Positions 15,717 to 25,685 of a stretch of 64,000 nucleotides of DNA are shown here, in pieces (the first letter of the stretch is position 1; each line of letters starts with the position of its first letter). The translations under genes and the position numbers were made by a program. A model generated the notes under the pieces. It was not told where the DNA came from, did no database searches, and worked only from the letters and a program-made list of their open reading frames with translations. The DNA lies in NCBI RefSeq assembly GCF_000146285.1, contig NZ_GL385912.1, positions 360,028-424,027 on the forward strand, read 5' to 3'. This DNA comes from Mobiluncus curtisii subsp. curtisii ATCC 35241. GTDB lineage: Bacteria > Actinomycetota > Actinomycetes > Actinomycetales > Actinomycetaceae.

Positions 15717-17852
15717 CTAGGGAACTTGCTTTTGTAGTCGTCGCAAAGCGTCCAACACTACCTGAGCGTCTTCCGTAGGCCACAAGGGTGGCAAGGAGGC
15801 TCGCAAAAATCCTCCGTACCGCGCAGTCGCCAAGCGTGAATCCAACACCGCGACTACCCCGCGATCCGTGGCTGAACGCAGCAGCCGCCCGGTTCCCTGC
15901 GCCAGCAACAGGGCGGCATGTGTCAGGGAGACTTCCATGAAGTCGCTGCCCCCAGCACGTTTAACCGCGTCACAGCGCGCCTCGATTACCGGGTCGCTGG
16001 GCACCGGGAAGGGGATGCGGTCAATCAACACTAAACGGCACGTATTGCCGGGTAAATCCACCCCCTGCCACAGGGAGAGAGTGCCCATTAAACAGGCGGA
16101 GGCGTCTTCGCGCATATCCTTGACCAGGGCTGCCATAGAATCCTCACCTTGGACCATGATGGGCAAATCGGTACGTTCTCTGAGCACCTCCCCAGCGCGC
16201 TCTGCCATCTTGCGTGAGGAAAACAGTCCCAATGCCCCACCCCCCGAGGCTTCCACCAAGTCGACCAGTCGATTCCAGAACACGTCGGGGTGCTCCCCCC
16301 GCGTGGGAGCCGGTAAGTCCCGTGCCAGGTACAAAATTCCTTGACGATCGTGACGGAATGGAGAACCGACGTCTAACGTCTCCGGCTTCGGAGTGTCGAG
16401 CTGCAAACCCATCTTGTGCATGAGCGGCGCAAAGGTACCCCCTAACTTGAGCGTGGCAGAGGTCGCGATGATGGCGTGTTCATTCCACAATCGATTCGCG
16501 AGCTTTCCCGCCACATCCAAGGGAGCGGTGTACAGCCGGGGTTCTTGGTCGCCATCACGTCCCCGAGTCAGCCACAGAATCGTTTCCCCGTTCGCAACAG
16601 ATTCTGGGGTCATCGTCTCAAGCGTATCTAACAGGCTGGTCAGTGCGGCTTTCGCGACAGCAATCTTGGCTGCATCCGCGCGTTGCCCTCCGGTGGATTC
16701 TGTGTCAGCTCCGGCTTTCGCGCTTAATTCTGTCAGGGCAGTTTTCAGGGGTGACAGGGCCAGCATCCGGCATTCCGCTACCGCCGCGGGCATTTCCGTG
16801 AAACGGCTATCTTCCAAATTTTGCAGTGCCACGCCTAGCATGATGGCTTGCTGCGCGAGTTCCTCGCTACCGGAAACCCCCAAACTGGCTGCTGCTTTGG
16901 CACAGCTGGCCAACATATTGGCACTGAACTCAGTGGATGCCTGGGAACGTACCCTCTCGGATAGCTCATGAGCCTCGTCAATGATGATGGCCTCACACGG
17001 GGGTAAGGGATTCTGTTTTCCGGCAGCCTCCAGACCAATCATGGCGTGGTTAGTTACAACAATCTGCGCCTGCGCTGCCTTATCGCGAGCTGAAACTTGA
17101 AAGCATTCGGAACGAAACGGGCATTTTTCGCCGACACATTCCAAGCTGGACAGGGAAACCTGCCGCCAGGCTCGAGCGGTGATACCGCGCGGAGCTTCAT
17201 CTCGATCCCCGGTCGTCGTTTCCCGAGCCCACTCGTAGAGTCTTTTCGTTTCAGCAGCAAATCCCTGCATTTGGCGTGTGGTTCTCGCCCCCGGTCCCGC
17301 CGTGGTCTCGCCACTTCCGGCAATCCCAGAAAACGGGGAATCTTCCATGGTGGAGAACAAATCGTCCTCGCTCCCTTCATATCCACCGTTCAATTTGTGC
17401 AGGCAGACATAGTTTTGCCAGCCTTTGAGGACCTCCACACGCAGGGCTGAACCGGTAACATTTTGCACCGCTTCCACCGCCAGGGGGGCATCTTTAGTGA
17501 TAATTTGGCTTTGCAGAGCCAAAGTTGCAGTAGAAATCACCACGCGTGCGTCCTCGTGCAGGCAGTACAACAACGCCGGCAGTAAATATCCCAGAGATTT
17601 TCCGGTCCCAGTCCCAGCCTGAACTGCTAATTTTCCGCCTGAATGCAGTGTTCGTTCCACCGCAGCTGCCATCGCAGCCTGTCCTGGTCGTTCACTTCCT
17701 CCCAATAGAGACACCGCCGCAGTAAGCGCCTTTTGCAGCTCTGAACTGGGAATATAACCAGCAAAAGAATCCCCCGAAGCAGTCGGGTCGACCGCCGTCT
17801 CGTCATCTCTCGTTGGCGCCACTGTCGTCTCCCTCGCTGGTACCGCAATCAT
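15717..17852 (-). CDS. dinG: DinG/XPD-type ATP-dependent DNA helicase
   Basis: Superfamily 2 helicase of 711 residues acting on damaged or structured DNA with 5'-3' polarity. Walker A is AGTGTGKS (residues 79-86), Walker B is IIDEAHEL, and four cysteines in the XPD-like arrangement (one in YVCLHKL and three in CVGEKCPFRSEC) should hold a 4Fe-4S cluster. The C-terminal motifs GTLSLWQGVDLPG and QGTGRLLRS complete the second motor domain. ATG 17852 has GGAAG just before it, and the gene overlaps the end of hflX by 50 nt in another frame, so it is probably translated from the same transcript. No LexA box was seen immediately upstream. Confidence 0.93.
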   Translation of the reverse strand: MIAVPARETTVAPTRDDETAVDPTASGDSFAGYIPSSELQKALTAAVSLLGGSERPGQAAMAAAVERTLHSGGKLAVQAGTGTGKSLGYLLPALLYCLHEDARVVISTATLALQSQIITKDAPLAVEAVQNVTGSALRVEVLKGWQNYVCLHKLNGGYEGSEDDLFSTMEDSPFSGIAGSGETTAGPGARTTRQMQGFAAETKRLYEWARETTTGDRDEAPRGITARAWRQVSLSSLECVGEKCPFRSECFQVSARDKAAQAQIVVTNHAMIGLEAAGKQNPLPPCEAIIIDEAHELSERVRSQASTEFSANMLASCAKAAASLGVSGSEELAQQAIMLGVALQNLEDSRFTEMPAAVAECRMLALSPLKTALTELSAKAGADTESTGGQRADAAKIAVAKAALTSLLDTLETMTPESVANGETILWLTRGRDGDQEPRLYTAPLDVAGKLANRLWNEHAIIATSATLKLGGTFAPLMHKMGLQLDTPKPETLDVGSPFRHDRQGILYLARDLPAPTRGEHPDVFWNRLVDLVEASGGGALGLFSSRKMAERAGEVLRERTDLPIMVQGEDSMAALVKDMREDASACLMGTLSLWQGVDLPGNTCRLVLIDRIPFPVPSDPVIEARCDAVKRAGGSDFMEVSLTHAALLLAQGTGRLLRSATDRGVVAVLDSRLATARYGGFLRASLPPLWPTEDAQVVLDALRRLQKQVP

Positions 17853-19377
17853 CTTCCATTGCTTGATTTAACAGTTTTGCCCCCAAAGCCGGAGGCACCC
17901 AAGCGTCTATGAAAGTGCCGTCTGCACGGTTCTGACGAGTCAAAAGTTTGCCGTCACGATATATTCGTTCTAGCAGACCCGTGTTTTCCCACTTCACCAC
18001 CACCCGGACTCGTTGCCCCGGCCACGGTAGACGGTCAGCGATGGATTGCTGCAGAGCTTCGATGCCTTCCCCAGTCCGGGCGGAAACATAGTATGCCTCT
18101 GGTAAGGAATGACGCAGCAACGCGAGGGCGGGAGCCGAAGCCTGATCGATTTTGTTTACCACCATCATCACGGAAATCTCCTCGATACCCTCCACAAGTT
18201 CCAGAGTGGCATCCACCGCCGCAACCTGCGCCATCGGATCCGGGTTAGAACCATCCACAACATGCAAAATCAAATCAGCCATGGCGGTTTCTTCCAAAGT
18301 GGAACGAAACGCCTCAACCAGCTCGGTGGGCAGACGTCTCACGAACCCAACCGTATCTGCCAGGGTATATTCCCGACCCTCGGGAGTATGAGCCCGACGT
18401 ACACTGGGATCAAGCGTGGCGAACAGGGCATCATGCACCAGCAGATTAGCCCCTGCCAAACGATTCAGCAACGAGGACTTACCAGCATTGGTGTACCCCA
18501 CAATCGCGACCGCGGGTATTCCTCCCGCTTTACGACTGGCTCGTTTGGCCTCCCGGGTCGGAGCCAAAGCCTTCAGATTGCGCCGTAGTCTTGCCATCCG
18601 GGACCGAATTCGACGCCTGTCGAGCTCAATTTTGGTTTCGCCCGGACCACGAGCGCCGATACCATCTCCCGCGGCAGCGCGTCCCCCGGCTTGCCGGCTC
18701 ATTGATTCACCCCAACCGCGCAGCCGCGGCAGCAAGTATTCCAGCTGTGCCAGCTCCACCTGGGCTTTACCTTCCCGTGAGGTAGCGTGCTGGGCAAAAA
18801 TATCCAAAATGAGGGCAGTGCGGTCGATGACCTTAACTTTCACCACGTCCTCCAGGGCGCGACGTTGACTGGGGGCTAACTCATCATCAACGATGACCGT
18901 GTCTGCCCCCAGAGTAGCAACCTGAGTTTGCAGCTCGTGGGCTTTTCCCCGTCCCAAGAAAGTTGCCACGTCAGGCTTATCACGCCGCTGCAACAACCCG
19001 GCAAGCACGACGGCTCCCGCCGTTTTCGCCAAGGCAGCAAGCTCTTGCAGAGACAGCTCAGCCTCGTCTCGGTCGGCGGCAAAAATCCCCACCACGATGA
19101 CTTTTTCTAGGCGAACCTCACGGTACTCGACCTCACTAATGTCCTGCAGCTCGGAGCCAATAGATTCTACCCGCCCCAAGGCATAGCGATCAGCCCATCG
19201 CTGGGCTTGCTCAGCAGTGTCGAGCTGAGACCAGGATGCCATGTCGGACTCGGGCTCCCCTCCCGCCGGCGGCACAGCAGCGGGCGAAAGGAAATCCAAG
19301 TTCGGGTAATCCTCCGTGTTTTCCTGCAAGTTATAGTCCTTCCGCCTAGAATTTAGGGTATCTCCTAGCCCATGCAA
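17803..19377 (-). CDS. hflX: HflX ribosome-associated GTPase
   Basis: GTPase that splits stalled or hibernating ribosomes. The reading has 524 residues: an HflX N-terminal domain ending in GARGPGETKIELDRRRI, a charged helical linker, then the GTPase with G1 GYTNAGKS (294-301), DTVGFVRRLP (G3) and NKID (G4). The C-terminal WENTGLLERIYRDG is the actinobacterial extension. The start is uncertain: ATG 19377 has no ribosome site and lies only 15 nt from the start of the divergent gene; an in-frame ATG at 19242 (MASWSQLD) would give the commoner family length. It overlaps dinG by 50 nt at its 3' end. Confidence 0.92.
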   Translation of the reverse strand: MHGLGDTLNSRRKDYNLQENTEDYPNLDFLSPAAVPPAGGEPESDMASWSQLDTAEQAQRWADRYALGRVESIGSELQDISEVEYREVRLEKVIVVGIFAADRDEAELSLQELAALAKTAGAVVLAGLLQRRDKPDVATFLGRGKAHELQTQVATLGADTVIVDDELAPSQRRALEDVVKVKVIDRTALILDIFAQHATSREGKAQVELAQLEYLLPRLRGWGESMSRQAGGRAAAGDGIGARGPGETKIELDRRRIRSRMARLRRNLKALAPTREAKRASRKAGGIPAVAIVGYTNAGKSSLLNRLAGANLLVHDALFATLDPSVRRAHTPEGREYTLADTVGFVRRLPTELVEAFRSTLEETAMADLILHVVDGSNPDPMAQVAAVDATLELVEGIEEISVMMVVNKIDQASAPALALLRHSLPEAYYVSARTGEGIEALQQSIADRLPWPGQRVRVVVKWENTGLLERIYRDGKLLTRQNRADGTFIDAWVPPALGAKLLNQAMEDDCGTSEGDDSGANER

Positions 19378-19392
19378 GTAAAGGTTTGAGCT

Positions 19393-20364
19393 TTGGCTTT
19401 AAAGGATACAACGGACCCCGGAGACGAAAATTTCGATGCTCCGTCGGTTCGGCGTGTCTCCCCATTTGGTCAGTCGCTTCCACGCACGGCTCCCGTCCCC
19501 AGCCCCACCGACGATCGCCTCAAGAAGCGCCACAAATCCTTGTTCAATGTGCCTGACTGGCGCCCCGAGGAAGAAATTATCCTCGAAGCTGCTGAGCTCG
19601 ATTCCACCATTATGGTTCCCGAAAGACTGCGCCGAACTAAGCCGAAGGTCATTGACTCCACCCCCGATAGAACCCCCACGGATTCCGCGCATCCTGCCGA
19701 AACAGATTCTTCGACACGCCCTGCTGCAGAAAACTCCGCTACATCACCAGCTGCGGGAACGACCGCAGATCAGACTGTCTATCCCGAACCTGGCACCCCC
19801 GCTTCATCTCCCCCAATAAAACCCGATAAGCCTGCGGACAAGCCCGGCACCGCTGGTGCGTCCAATCCTTCAAGAGCAGCGCAAAAACCCATTATTGCAG
19901 GCACTTCACGTCTAGTTTCGCAACACCCGGAACGCCCTCATGTAGCTTCGGGTCGGTCTGTCGAATCAGCAAACTTACGCTCGCCGGTGGAAATCGCCAA
20001 TATCGGGGCACAATTGCTGGGAAATTTGCTGGTGTTAATGATTCCCACTCTGTGCGTGCTGTTACTCTCCGGGTGGGGTCCGCAAGAAATCGCGATTATT
20101 TTTGAAGATTTTTGGTCCTTTCTCGGTCTGGCAATCCTGGTCACCATAGTTCTAGTCGTTTTGGACGAAGCGGCACAAGTCGTGGCAGCACGTCTGAGTA
20201 TTCCGCAACTGTTGGAGTGGATGATTGAGTTCGTGCTTTCCGCCTTGGGCGCGGGCGCTTGCCTATTTTTCTTTACGCACAGCATTTTGGGGGCGTTCTT
20301 GCTGGGGCTGATTGTTAGTGTACTCACTTCGTTAATTAGCCACGTGGTCGCTAAACTTTTCTGA
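19393..20364 (+). CDS. Membrane protein with a long Pro/Ser/Thr-rich cytoplasmic N-terminus, function unknown
   Basis: I do not recognise a named family in this 323-residue protein. The first 200 residues are low-complexity, rich in Pro, Ser, Thr and Asp and probably disordered. After them come about four membrane segments (LGNLLVLMIPTLCVLLLS, FLGLAILVTIVLVVL, MIEFVLSALGAGACLFFF and LGAFLLGLIVSVLTSLISHVV). The TTG at 19393 is taken as start with low certainty, since there is no good ribosome site and the divergent hflX start is 15 nt away. The next gene begins 18 nt after its stop, with a strong ribosome site, so the two are probably co-transcribed. Confidence 0.65.
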   Translation: MALKDTTDPGDENFDAPSVRRVSPFGQSLPRTAPVPSPTDDRLKKRHKSLFNVPDWRPEEEIILEAAELDSTIMVPERLRRTKPKVIDSTPDRTPTDSAHPAETDSSTRPAAENSATSPAAGTTADQTVYPEPGTPASSPPIKPDKPADKPGTAGASNPSRAAQKPIIAGTSRLVSQHPERPHVASGRSVESANLRSPVEIANIGAQLLGNLLVLMIPTLCVLLLSGWGPQEIAIIFEDFWSFLGLAILVTIVLVVLDEAAQVVAARLSIPQLLEWMIEFVLSALGAGACLFFFTHSILGAFLLGLIVSVLTSLISHVVAKLF

Positions 20365-20382
20365 GACAAGTTAGGAGGTCCC

Positions 20383-21027
20383 TTGAGTTCGCAGCCTGCC
20401 GGCGAGCACTATTTCGCATCCACCCCCCATTCCGAGGGTTCCGTTCGGGAACTAACGGTTTCTCTAGCCGGTCGTGATTTTCGCGTCACGACTGCGCATG
20501 GAGTTTTTTCCGGACAAGGTTTGGACAAGGGCACCGCGGTATTGTTGCGCAAGGTTCCCCCTCTGCCTTCCTCACAAGAGCTGGGTGGTTCCGGAGTTTT
20601 GGTCGACGTGGGCTGCGGATGGGGACCGTTAGCATTGACTTTAGCCGCCGAGCGTCCCTCCGCTCAGGTTTACGCCGTGGATGTAAACGCCCGCGCCCTG
20701 GAACTGACCAGAGCAAATGCGACCGCAAACGGACTGCACAATATCCAAGTGCTGAGTGAAGCTGACGCTTTTGCCGCATTGGGACCAAACTCTGTAGATG
20801 TGATTTGGTCGAACCCGCCGGTGCGCGTGGGCAAAATGGCACTACACGCCATGTGGGAGGCTTGGCGAACTCGCCTGAAGCCCGAGGGGGTTGCTTACCT
20901 GGTGATGGGACGCAACCTGGGATCCGATCCGTTCCTGGCATATCTCAATGAGCACGGCTGGACCGGGGAAAAAATCGCCTCTTCGAAAGGATTCCGGGTA
21001 CTGCAGCTGCGTCGCAGTGCCGCCTGA
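20383..21027 (+). CDS. RsmC-like class I SAM methyltransferase
   Basis: A 214-residue SAM-dependent methyltransferase of the RsmC/RlmG type, which methylate guanine N2 in rRNA. The SAM motif VDVGCGWGPLALTLA, the acidic strand-2 VDVNARALELT and the catalytic IWSNPPVRVGK are clear; the N-terminal pseudo-methyltransferase domain of E. coli RsmC is absent, as in the short Gram-positive members. N-terminal HYFASTPHSEG is typical of those. Start TTG 20383 has AGGAGG 5 nt upstream. 16S rRNA position 1207 is the likely target by family, but that is inference. Forms a short operon with the upstream membrane protein. Confidence 0.85.
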   Translation: MSSQPAGEHYFASTPHSEGSVRELTVSLAGRDFRVTTAHGVFSGQGLDKGTAVLLRKVPPLPSSQELGGSGVLVDVGCGWGPLALTLAAERPSAQVYAVDVNARALELTRANATANGLHNIQVLSEADAFAALGPNSVDVIWSNPPVRVGKMALHAMWEAWRTRLKPEGVAYLVMGRNLGSDPFLAYLNEHGWTGEKIASSKGFRVLQLRRSAA

Positions 21028-21194
21028 CATAGTCCCAAAGACTCCTAGGTGATACGCCCTCCTTGTAGACTTAGGTAATTACATTCCCGCGCCGGCATTC
21101 CTGCGAAATGCCCACTTTCCTAGAAAAATATGACTTTACGCGGCGCGAAATTAATCGCGTCCCCGTTTTTACCCCAAAGCAAGAGCGTGCCCCG

Positions 21195-21200
21195 TAACAT
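21195..21200 (+). promoter_or_regulatory. Candidate -10 element for the YbjN-domain gene
   Basis: TAACAT ends 6 nt before the ATG at 21207. No ribosome-binding sequence is present, so a leaderless transcript is likely. No -35 match was seen. Confidence 0.45.
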
Positions 21201-21206
21201 TTATGT

Positions 21207-22136
21207 ATGCCGCAGCTGACCGCTCAACGTCCGCGGGTGGTGACACTAGATCGTATCTGCGAAGCTCTAGACGGCGTTTCTCGCAGTTATGTTGTGGACG
21301 TTTACGACTCTAGGCGCACAGTGATGATACCTGGCGCGACCGCCACCAGTTATATTGACTTGGTGTCGGGAATTTTGCGCGTGCGCTCGGTTTGGCGAGC
21401 CAGAGTTTCTATCCACGAACGTTCCCGGCTGCTGCCTTACGTCCTGCACCACAATCGCGAGGCGGTCGGTCCTCGAGTAGTGACTTTTTTGCACGATAAT
21501 CACTATCACCTCTGCGCCCAAACGAGTGTCCAAGTCGCAGTTGGTATGGGCGACCAGCAGTTAGAAGCCCATCTGCTGCTGGCTTTGATTATGGCTGAAC
21601 GTTTCTTTTCTGGCGTGGAAGCGGATTTTCCGTGCAACCAGAATGCGGAAAAGGACTTTTCCCATCATCTTCTGCTCCCGAAGCAAAACGTTATTCAGAT
21701 TGTTCCGGGGTTTTCGGATAATTCTCTCACTGCACCGGTCAGCGTGGACTCAGTAGCTCAGGCAGCAGCCCGACTTGACCTGCGAGTGTACCGTGACGGC
21801 ACGGTACTGCGCCTGCGTGATTCAGACGACTTGATAGTTTTGCGGATATTTGGGGAGGATACCTGGCTGTCCACATCTCTGCTGGTTGAGTTGGGGCAAC
21901 CGTTTCTTGCCGAAAACTTGTTTACTGCCATCAATGAGTTAAATACCTGCAACGCCTTGGGCATAACTTCGGTTCTGGGGATGCGAACCCAGCCCTATCT
22001 GCGTTTTGATTATTTGGTTTCCGTAGGTGAAGGTTTGAGCGACCGCCAGTTAGACACAGAAATTGTGGCAGGAATGTCAGCGACCCAGAATCTGGCTGCG
22101 AACCTGCGCAAAAAAGCTCCGGCTCTGTTCCTCTAA
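21207..22136 (+). CDS. YbjN-domain protein
   Basis: A 309-residue protein with two regions resembling the actinobacterial YbjN domain: one from VTLDRICEALDGVSRSY and a second from DSVAQAAARLDLRVY, each with the typical VRSVWRARV- or LSTSLLVELGQPFLAEN-like continuation. YbjN has no well-defined biochemical role; the fold resembles type III secretion chaperones. No signal peptide or membrane segment is seen. The ATG at 21207 lacks a ribosome site but has a TAACAT hexamer ending 6 nt upstream. The last 60 nt overlap the 3' end of the convergent miaA gene. Confidence 0.75.
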   Translation: MPQLTAQRPRVVTLDRICEALDGVSRSYVVDVYDSRRTVMIPGATATSYIDLVSGILRVRSVWRARVSIHERSRLLPYVLHHNREAVGPRVVTFLHDNHYHLCAQTSVQVAVGMGDQQLEAHLLLALIMAERFFSGVEADFPCNQNAEKDFSHHLLLPKQNVIQIVPGFSDNSLTAPVSVDSVAQAAARLDLRVYRDGTVLRLRDSDDLIVLRIFGEDTWLSTSLLVELGQPFLAENLFTAINELNTCNALGITSVLGMRTQPYLRFDYLVSVGEGLSDRQLDTEIVAGMSATQNLAANLRKKAPALFL

Positions 22137-23036
22137 GCCAGTTTGATTCCAGGTCATTTCCACCGTCCGCTTGTCGCGGCGGAACCACTTGATTTGTCGC
22201 CGCGACAGCTGCCGAGTCGCTAGCGCAGTGGCAGCGATACCGTCCTCCACCGTCATCTCCCCGCGCAGCACCGCCAGAGCCTGGCTGTACCCGGTGGCCT
22301 TTTGCGCGGTGATGCCCCAGGGGTGAACCCGGTCGGCAGCGAGTCGTGCCGTTTCCTCAAGCAGTCCTTGGATAAACATTTCACGCGAACGCGCGTTGAT
22401 ACGTTCGTCCAGTTCATCAAGTTTTCGCGTCAGGTAAAACACGTGGGTGTCATGCTGCCAGTATTCCCCGCGTGGCAAAGTCGCGGAAAATGGGCGTCCG
22501 GTAATTTCTATGACTTCCAAGGCCCTGACCAGGCGACGCGCATTGAGCGGCTCAATGGTTTCGGCTGCTTTCGGGTCCTGGCGCTGCAAGATTCCATGAA
22601 GTTGTCTCGCTCCGAGCTGTTCCGCTTGCGCCTCCCATCTAGCGCGAACCGCGGGGTCGGTGGGAGGAAACTCCAGCACATCCAGCAATGCTCGCACGTA
22701 CAGTCCGCTACCACCCACTACCAGAGGCAAAGCTCCGCGAGATTGAATCTCTGCCACGTCGGCGCGAGCATATTTCTGGTAAGCCGCCACCGAGGCTTCC
22801 GCATCGGGCCAGAGCACGTCTATCTGATGATGTGGAATTCCCTGACGTTCAGATTCCGGAGTTTTGGCAGTGCCTATGTCCATGCCTCGATACAGCTGAA
22901 AAGCATCCGCACTAATAATCTCTGCCCCGCCCGGAAATCTGGCGTTTAACTCCGGGTCATGGGACATTCGCTGCGCGAAATCCAACCCCAGGTTACTTTT
23001 TCCCGTAGCAGTCGGACCCACAATCGCCACAATCAC
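22077..23036 (-). CDS. miaA: tRNA dimethylallyltransferase MiaA
   Basis: Adds a dimethylallyl group to A37 of tRNAs reading UNN codons. The 319-residue protein starts IVAIVGPTATGKSNLGLDFA (P-loop), followed by SADAFQLYRGMDIGTAKTP, and LVVGGSGLYVRALLD, all signature regions. GTG 23036 is chosen because AGGA lies 8 nt upstream and this is the family N-terminus; the longer reading to 23165 covers the end of miaB in another frame. It follows miaB by 10 nt, so the two steps that build ms2i6A37 are encoded together. Its 3' end overlaps the convergent YbjN gene by 60 nt. Confidence 0.95.
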   Translation of the reverse strand: MIVAIVGPTATGKSNLGLDFAQRMSHDPELNARFPGGAEIISADAFQLYRGMDIGTAKTPESERQGIPHHQIDVLWPDAEASVAAYQKYARADVAEIQSRGALPLVVGGSGLYVRALLDVLEFPPTDPAVRARWEAQAEQLGARQLHGILQRQDPKAAETIEPLNARRLVRALEVIEITGRPFSATLPRGEYWQHDTHVFYLTRKLDELDERINARSREMFIQGLLEETARLAADRVHPWGITAQKATGYSQALAVLRGEMTVEDGIAATALATRQLSRRQIKWFRRDKRTVEMTWNQTGLEEQSRSFFAQVRSQILGR

Positions 23037-23046
23037 GGTTAAGTTC

Positions 23047-24546
23047 CTATTTTGCCAATCCCGACTTAATACCGGGGATTCCCAAGAGGGTGCCACGAGG
23101 TTTTTCGAGATGCGCCACTTCCCACAAATCTCCGGCGTGAGTAGGACGTACGGTGAATTCACCATCCGGAATGAGGGCGGAATCTGCCACGAGGTGATGC
23201 GGCGCGCCGTGGGTCACACGAACCGTCACGAAGTCTCCAGGACGAACTTTGATACCTTGCGGAACTGCAAAGTGAACCAGACGATTGTCCTGGGCGCGTC
23301 CGCTCATTCGAGCAGTGGCTTCGTCTTTGCGGCCGCCCGCAGTGACCAGGACTTCCACGATCCTACCCTCTTGTTTTTCGTTTTCCTCCAAGGTGATTTT
23401 TTCTTGCAGTTCCAAAAGTCGTTGGTAGCGTTGCGCTACAATTTCCGGATCCACCTGGTCGTCTCGGTCGGCAGCAGGGGTGCCGGGTCGGCGTGAATAA
23501 ATGAATGTAAACGCGGCTTGGAACCGCGCCTCGCTGAGAACGTCAAGCGTGTCTTGGAAATCAGCTTCGGTTTCTCCGGGAAAACCGACGATAACATCTG
23601 TGGTAATAGCAGCTTCCGGTATCGCTGACCTGACTTCCCGCAGAATCCTTAAAAATCGTTCCGACCGGTAGGAACGCCGCATCTGCCGCAAGATTCGGTC
23701 CGAACCAGATTGCAGCGGGAAGTGTAGCGATGGCATTACTGTTGGAGTTTCCGCCATTGCCGCGATAACTTCCTCGGTAAAGGCAGCGGGATGGGGAGAA
23801 GTAAACCGGAGACGCTCCAATCCCGGCGTTTTTCCGACTTCTCGCAATAAATCTGCAAATGCGCCGCGTCTTCCGAAGCTCATTCCGTAACTGTTTACGT
23901 TTTGTCCCAAAAGGGTAACTTCCAAGGCACCTGCGTCTACTACCGCTTTGACCTCCGCCACGATGTCGGCGGGATTACGATCCCGTTCCCGCCCCCGCAG
24001 GGAGGGCACGATGCAAAAAGTACAGGTGTTGTTGCAACCTACCGAGATGGATACCCAAGCCGAAGCCGGAGATTGCCGATGCGCTGGCAGGACGGAGGGG
24101 AATACTTTCAGGCTCTCCTCGATTTCCACCGCGGCCTCTTGGTTATGTTCAGCCCGCTTCAGCAGTACCGGAAGGGCATCGATATTATGCGTCCCAAAGA
24201 CTGCATCCACCCACGGCGCCCGATCAATGATTTTCGAGCCTTCCTGCTGTGCGAAGCATCCGCCCACTGCAATCATCATTCCGGGGCGGTTACGTTTCAC
24301 ATCTGCCAGCTGTCCCAAATGACCATAGAGTTTCGTACCAGCAGCCTCACGTACCGAACAGGTATTTAAAACGACCAAGTCAGCCCCACCGTCTCCGGCA
24401 TTGGTGGCTCGTGCAGCTTTCTGCGGAACCTCAGCAACCGGCACCCAGCCGGCAGCATCAAGCAGACCTGCCATGCGTTCCGAGTCGTGTTCGTTCATCT
24501 GGCAGCCCAGCGTTTTCACCAGATATGTTCGCGGAGTATCCATCAC
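23047..24546 (-). CDS. miaB: tRNA-2-methylthio-N6-dimethylallyladenosine synthase MiaB
   Basis: Radical-SAM methylthiotransferase that converts i6A37 to ms2i6A37. The 499-residue protein has the N-terminal MTTase domain with three conserved cysteines ([25 protein letters not shown]), the radical SAM motif CNNTCTFC near residue 170, and a C-terminal TRAM domain. GTG 24546 and ATG 24543 are both possible starts; the GTG is preferred because TAAAAT ends exactly 6 nt before it, a pattern seen at other genes in this window. miaA follows after 10 nt. Confidence 0.95.
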   Translation of the reverse strand: MMDTPRTYLVKTLGCQMNEHDSERMAGLLDAAGWVPVAEVPQKAARATNAGDGGADLVVLNTCSVREAAGTKLYGHLGQLADVKRNRPGMMIAVGGCFAQQEGSKIIDRAPWVDAVFGTHNIDALPVLLKRAEHNQEAAVEIEESLKVFPSVLPAHRQSPASAWVSISVGCNNTCTFCIVPSLRGRERDRNPADIVAEVKAVVDAGALEVTLLGQNVNSYGMSFGRRGAFADLLREVGKTPGLERLRFTSPHPAAFTEEVIAAMAETPTVMPSLHFPLQSGSDRILRQMRRSYRSERFLRILREVRSAIPEAAITTDVIVGFPGETEADFQDTLDVLSEARFQAAFTFIYSRRPGTPAADRDDQVDPEIVAQRYQRLLELQEKITLEENEKQEGRIVEVLVTAGGRKDEATARMSGRAQDNRLVHFAVPQGIKVRPGDFVTVRVTHGAPHHLVADSALIPDGEFTVRPTHAGDLWEVAHLEKPRGTLLGIPGIKSGLAK

Positions 24547-24552
24547 CGGCTC

Positions 24553-24558
24553 ATTTTA
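24553..24558 (-). promoter_or_regulatory. Candidate -10 element of miaB
   Basis: TAAAAT on the minus strand ends 6 nt before the GTG at 24546. A GTGACG hexamer lies 18 nt further upstream and may be the -35 element. Confidence 0.5.
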
Positions 24559-24639
24559 TGTCATGCCGCTTGCGCCCGTCACTTTCGCTATCTAACGCAA
24601 CCTCGACGTCTGCCGCGACCGGCGCCAGGTCTGGAATCC

Positions 24640-25125
24640 TCAGCCGAGATAAGACACCATTAACTCCAAGGCTGCCCGTACAAAAGCCACGCGGATTTCG
24701 GCACGAGTGCCAGGCTGGTCTATCGCTTGCACTTCCGTCCCCTGTGGCGTGGTCAGACTGACAAACCCTTTCCCCGGTGCCACGCCTTCATCCGGACCAG
24801 GACCTGCAACTCCGGTGGTAGACAACGCAAAATCAGAGTGAAACATCTCTCGTACCGCAGTGCTCATCTGCTGTGCAACCTGGGGGTCATACGCGGTGTT
24901 AGTTCGCAGCAGCTCAGAGCTCACACTCAGTACCGCGGTTTTCATCTCATTGGTATAGGTCACCACTCCGCCGCGAAATGTTTGGGAAGCTCCGGGAATC
25001 CTGACAAAGGCATCTGCCAGCAGACCCCCGGTCAGTGATTCCGCACAAGAAATCGACATCCCTCTCTCAGTGAGTTTCCCCAACGCCTTGGTAGCTAAAT
25101 CATCAACCGGTACTGCCTCACTCAT
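24640..25125 (-). CDS. cinA: CinA C-terminal domain protein (nicotinamide-nucleotide amidase type)
   Basis: A 161-residue protein equal to the C-terminal amidase domain of CinA, which deamidates nicotinamide mononucleotide (PncC activity) for pyridine nucleotide recycling. Signature stretches are ISCAESLTGGLLADAF, YTNEMKTAVLSV and STTGVAGPGPDEG. The N-terminal MoCF-like domain of full CinA is absent. ATG 25125 is chosen for GGAGGG 8 nt upstream. The gene follows recX and recA closely (29 nt after the recX stop). In many Gram-positive genomes cinA also lies next to recA. Confidence 0.9.
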   Translation of the reverse strand: MSEAVPVDDLATKALGKLTERGMSISCAESLTGGLLADAFVRIPGASQTFRGGVVTYTNEMKTAVLSVSSELLRTNTAYDPQVAQQMSTAVREMFHSDFALSTTGVAGPGPDEGVAPGKGFVSLTTPQGTEVQAIDQPGTRAEIRVAFVRAALELMVSYLG

Positions 25126-25154
25126 CGTTTCGTCCCTCCAGGTTCCACCCCTCG

Positions 25155-25685
25155 TCAACTCAGACCGTCCGCTTTCAAATCGTCCAGCACAGCATTAACT
25201 ACTGTGGTGGCAAGCGCTGTGGAAAATCCACGTGTCGCCACATAGCGCCACAGCTTAGCTTTCAGCTTCCGGAAATCCTCAAAATTGCTCAAATCTAAGC
25301 CCCGCCGCGCTGCCGCAAGTTTGCTCTCTAGCAGGGTCCGGGCGTTTTCTGTTTCCCATTCTGGATCCTCAGCGTCCAAAGCCGCTATGCCCGCGGTGAT
25401 TGATTGCGTATCTAACCCACGCTTTTCCAAATCCGCGACCAACTTCGCTCGTGACATTCCTGGACGCCGGCAACGTTGGCGTAAGAATTCCACGGTGTAG
25501 TCGCGGTCATTGAGCCACCCACGGGCAGCGAAAGCTGCCACTACGTCATCAATAGCCGTCTCGCCGAATCCTTTGGCAGCGAGATAGTCGCGCATCTGTG
25601 ACTCAGTGACTGCCCTGCGATCCAGCAGGGACAAACCAGCTTCCGCGGCGGCATCCGCCGCCGCGTCCACTACCCGTAAACTCAT
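25155..25685 (-). CDS. recX: RecX regulator of RecA
   Basis: RecX binds RecA filaments and limits their activity. The 176-residue protein is predicted to be almost entirely helical in three-helix repeats; family features are [38 protein letters not shown] and GLDTQSI. It starts with ATG at 25685, overlapping the recA stop by 4 nt (ATGA), so it is translationally coupled to recA and will be induced with it by DNA damage. Confidence 0.92.
   Translation of the reverse strand: MSLRVVDAAADAAAEAGLSLLDRRAVTESQMRDYLAAKGFGETAIDDVVAAFAARGWLNDRDYTVEFLRQRCRRPGMSRAKLVADLEKRGLDTQSITAGIAALDAEDPEWETENARTLLESKLAAARRGLDLSNFEDFRKLKAKLWRYVATRGFSTALATTVVNAVLDDLKADGLS

Noticed and set aside
23037..23165. N-terminal extension of miaA
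   Set aside because: The extra residues have no MiaA similarity and the sequence is the end of miaB in another frame; GTG 23036 has a ribosome site.
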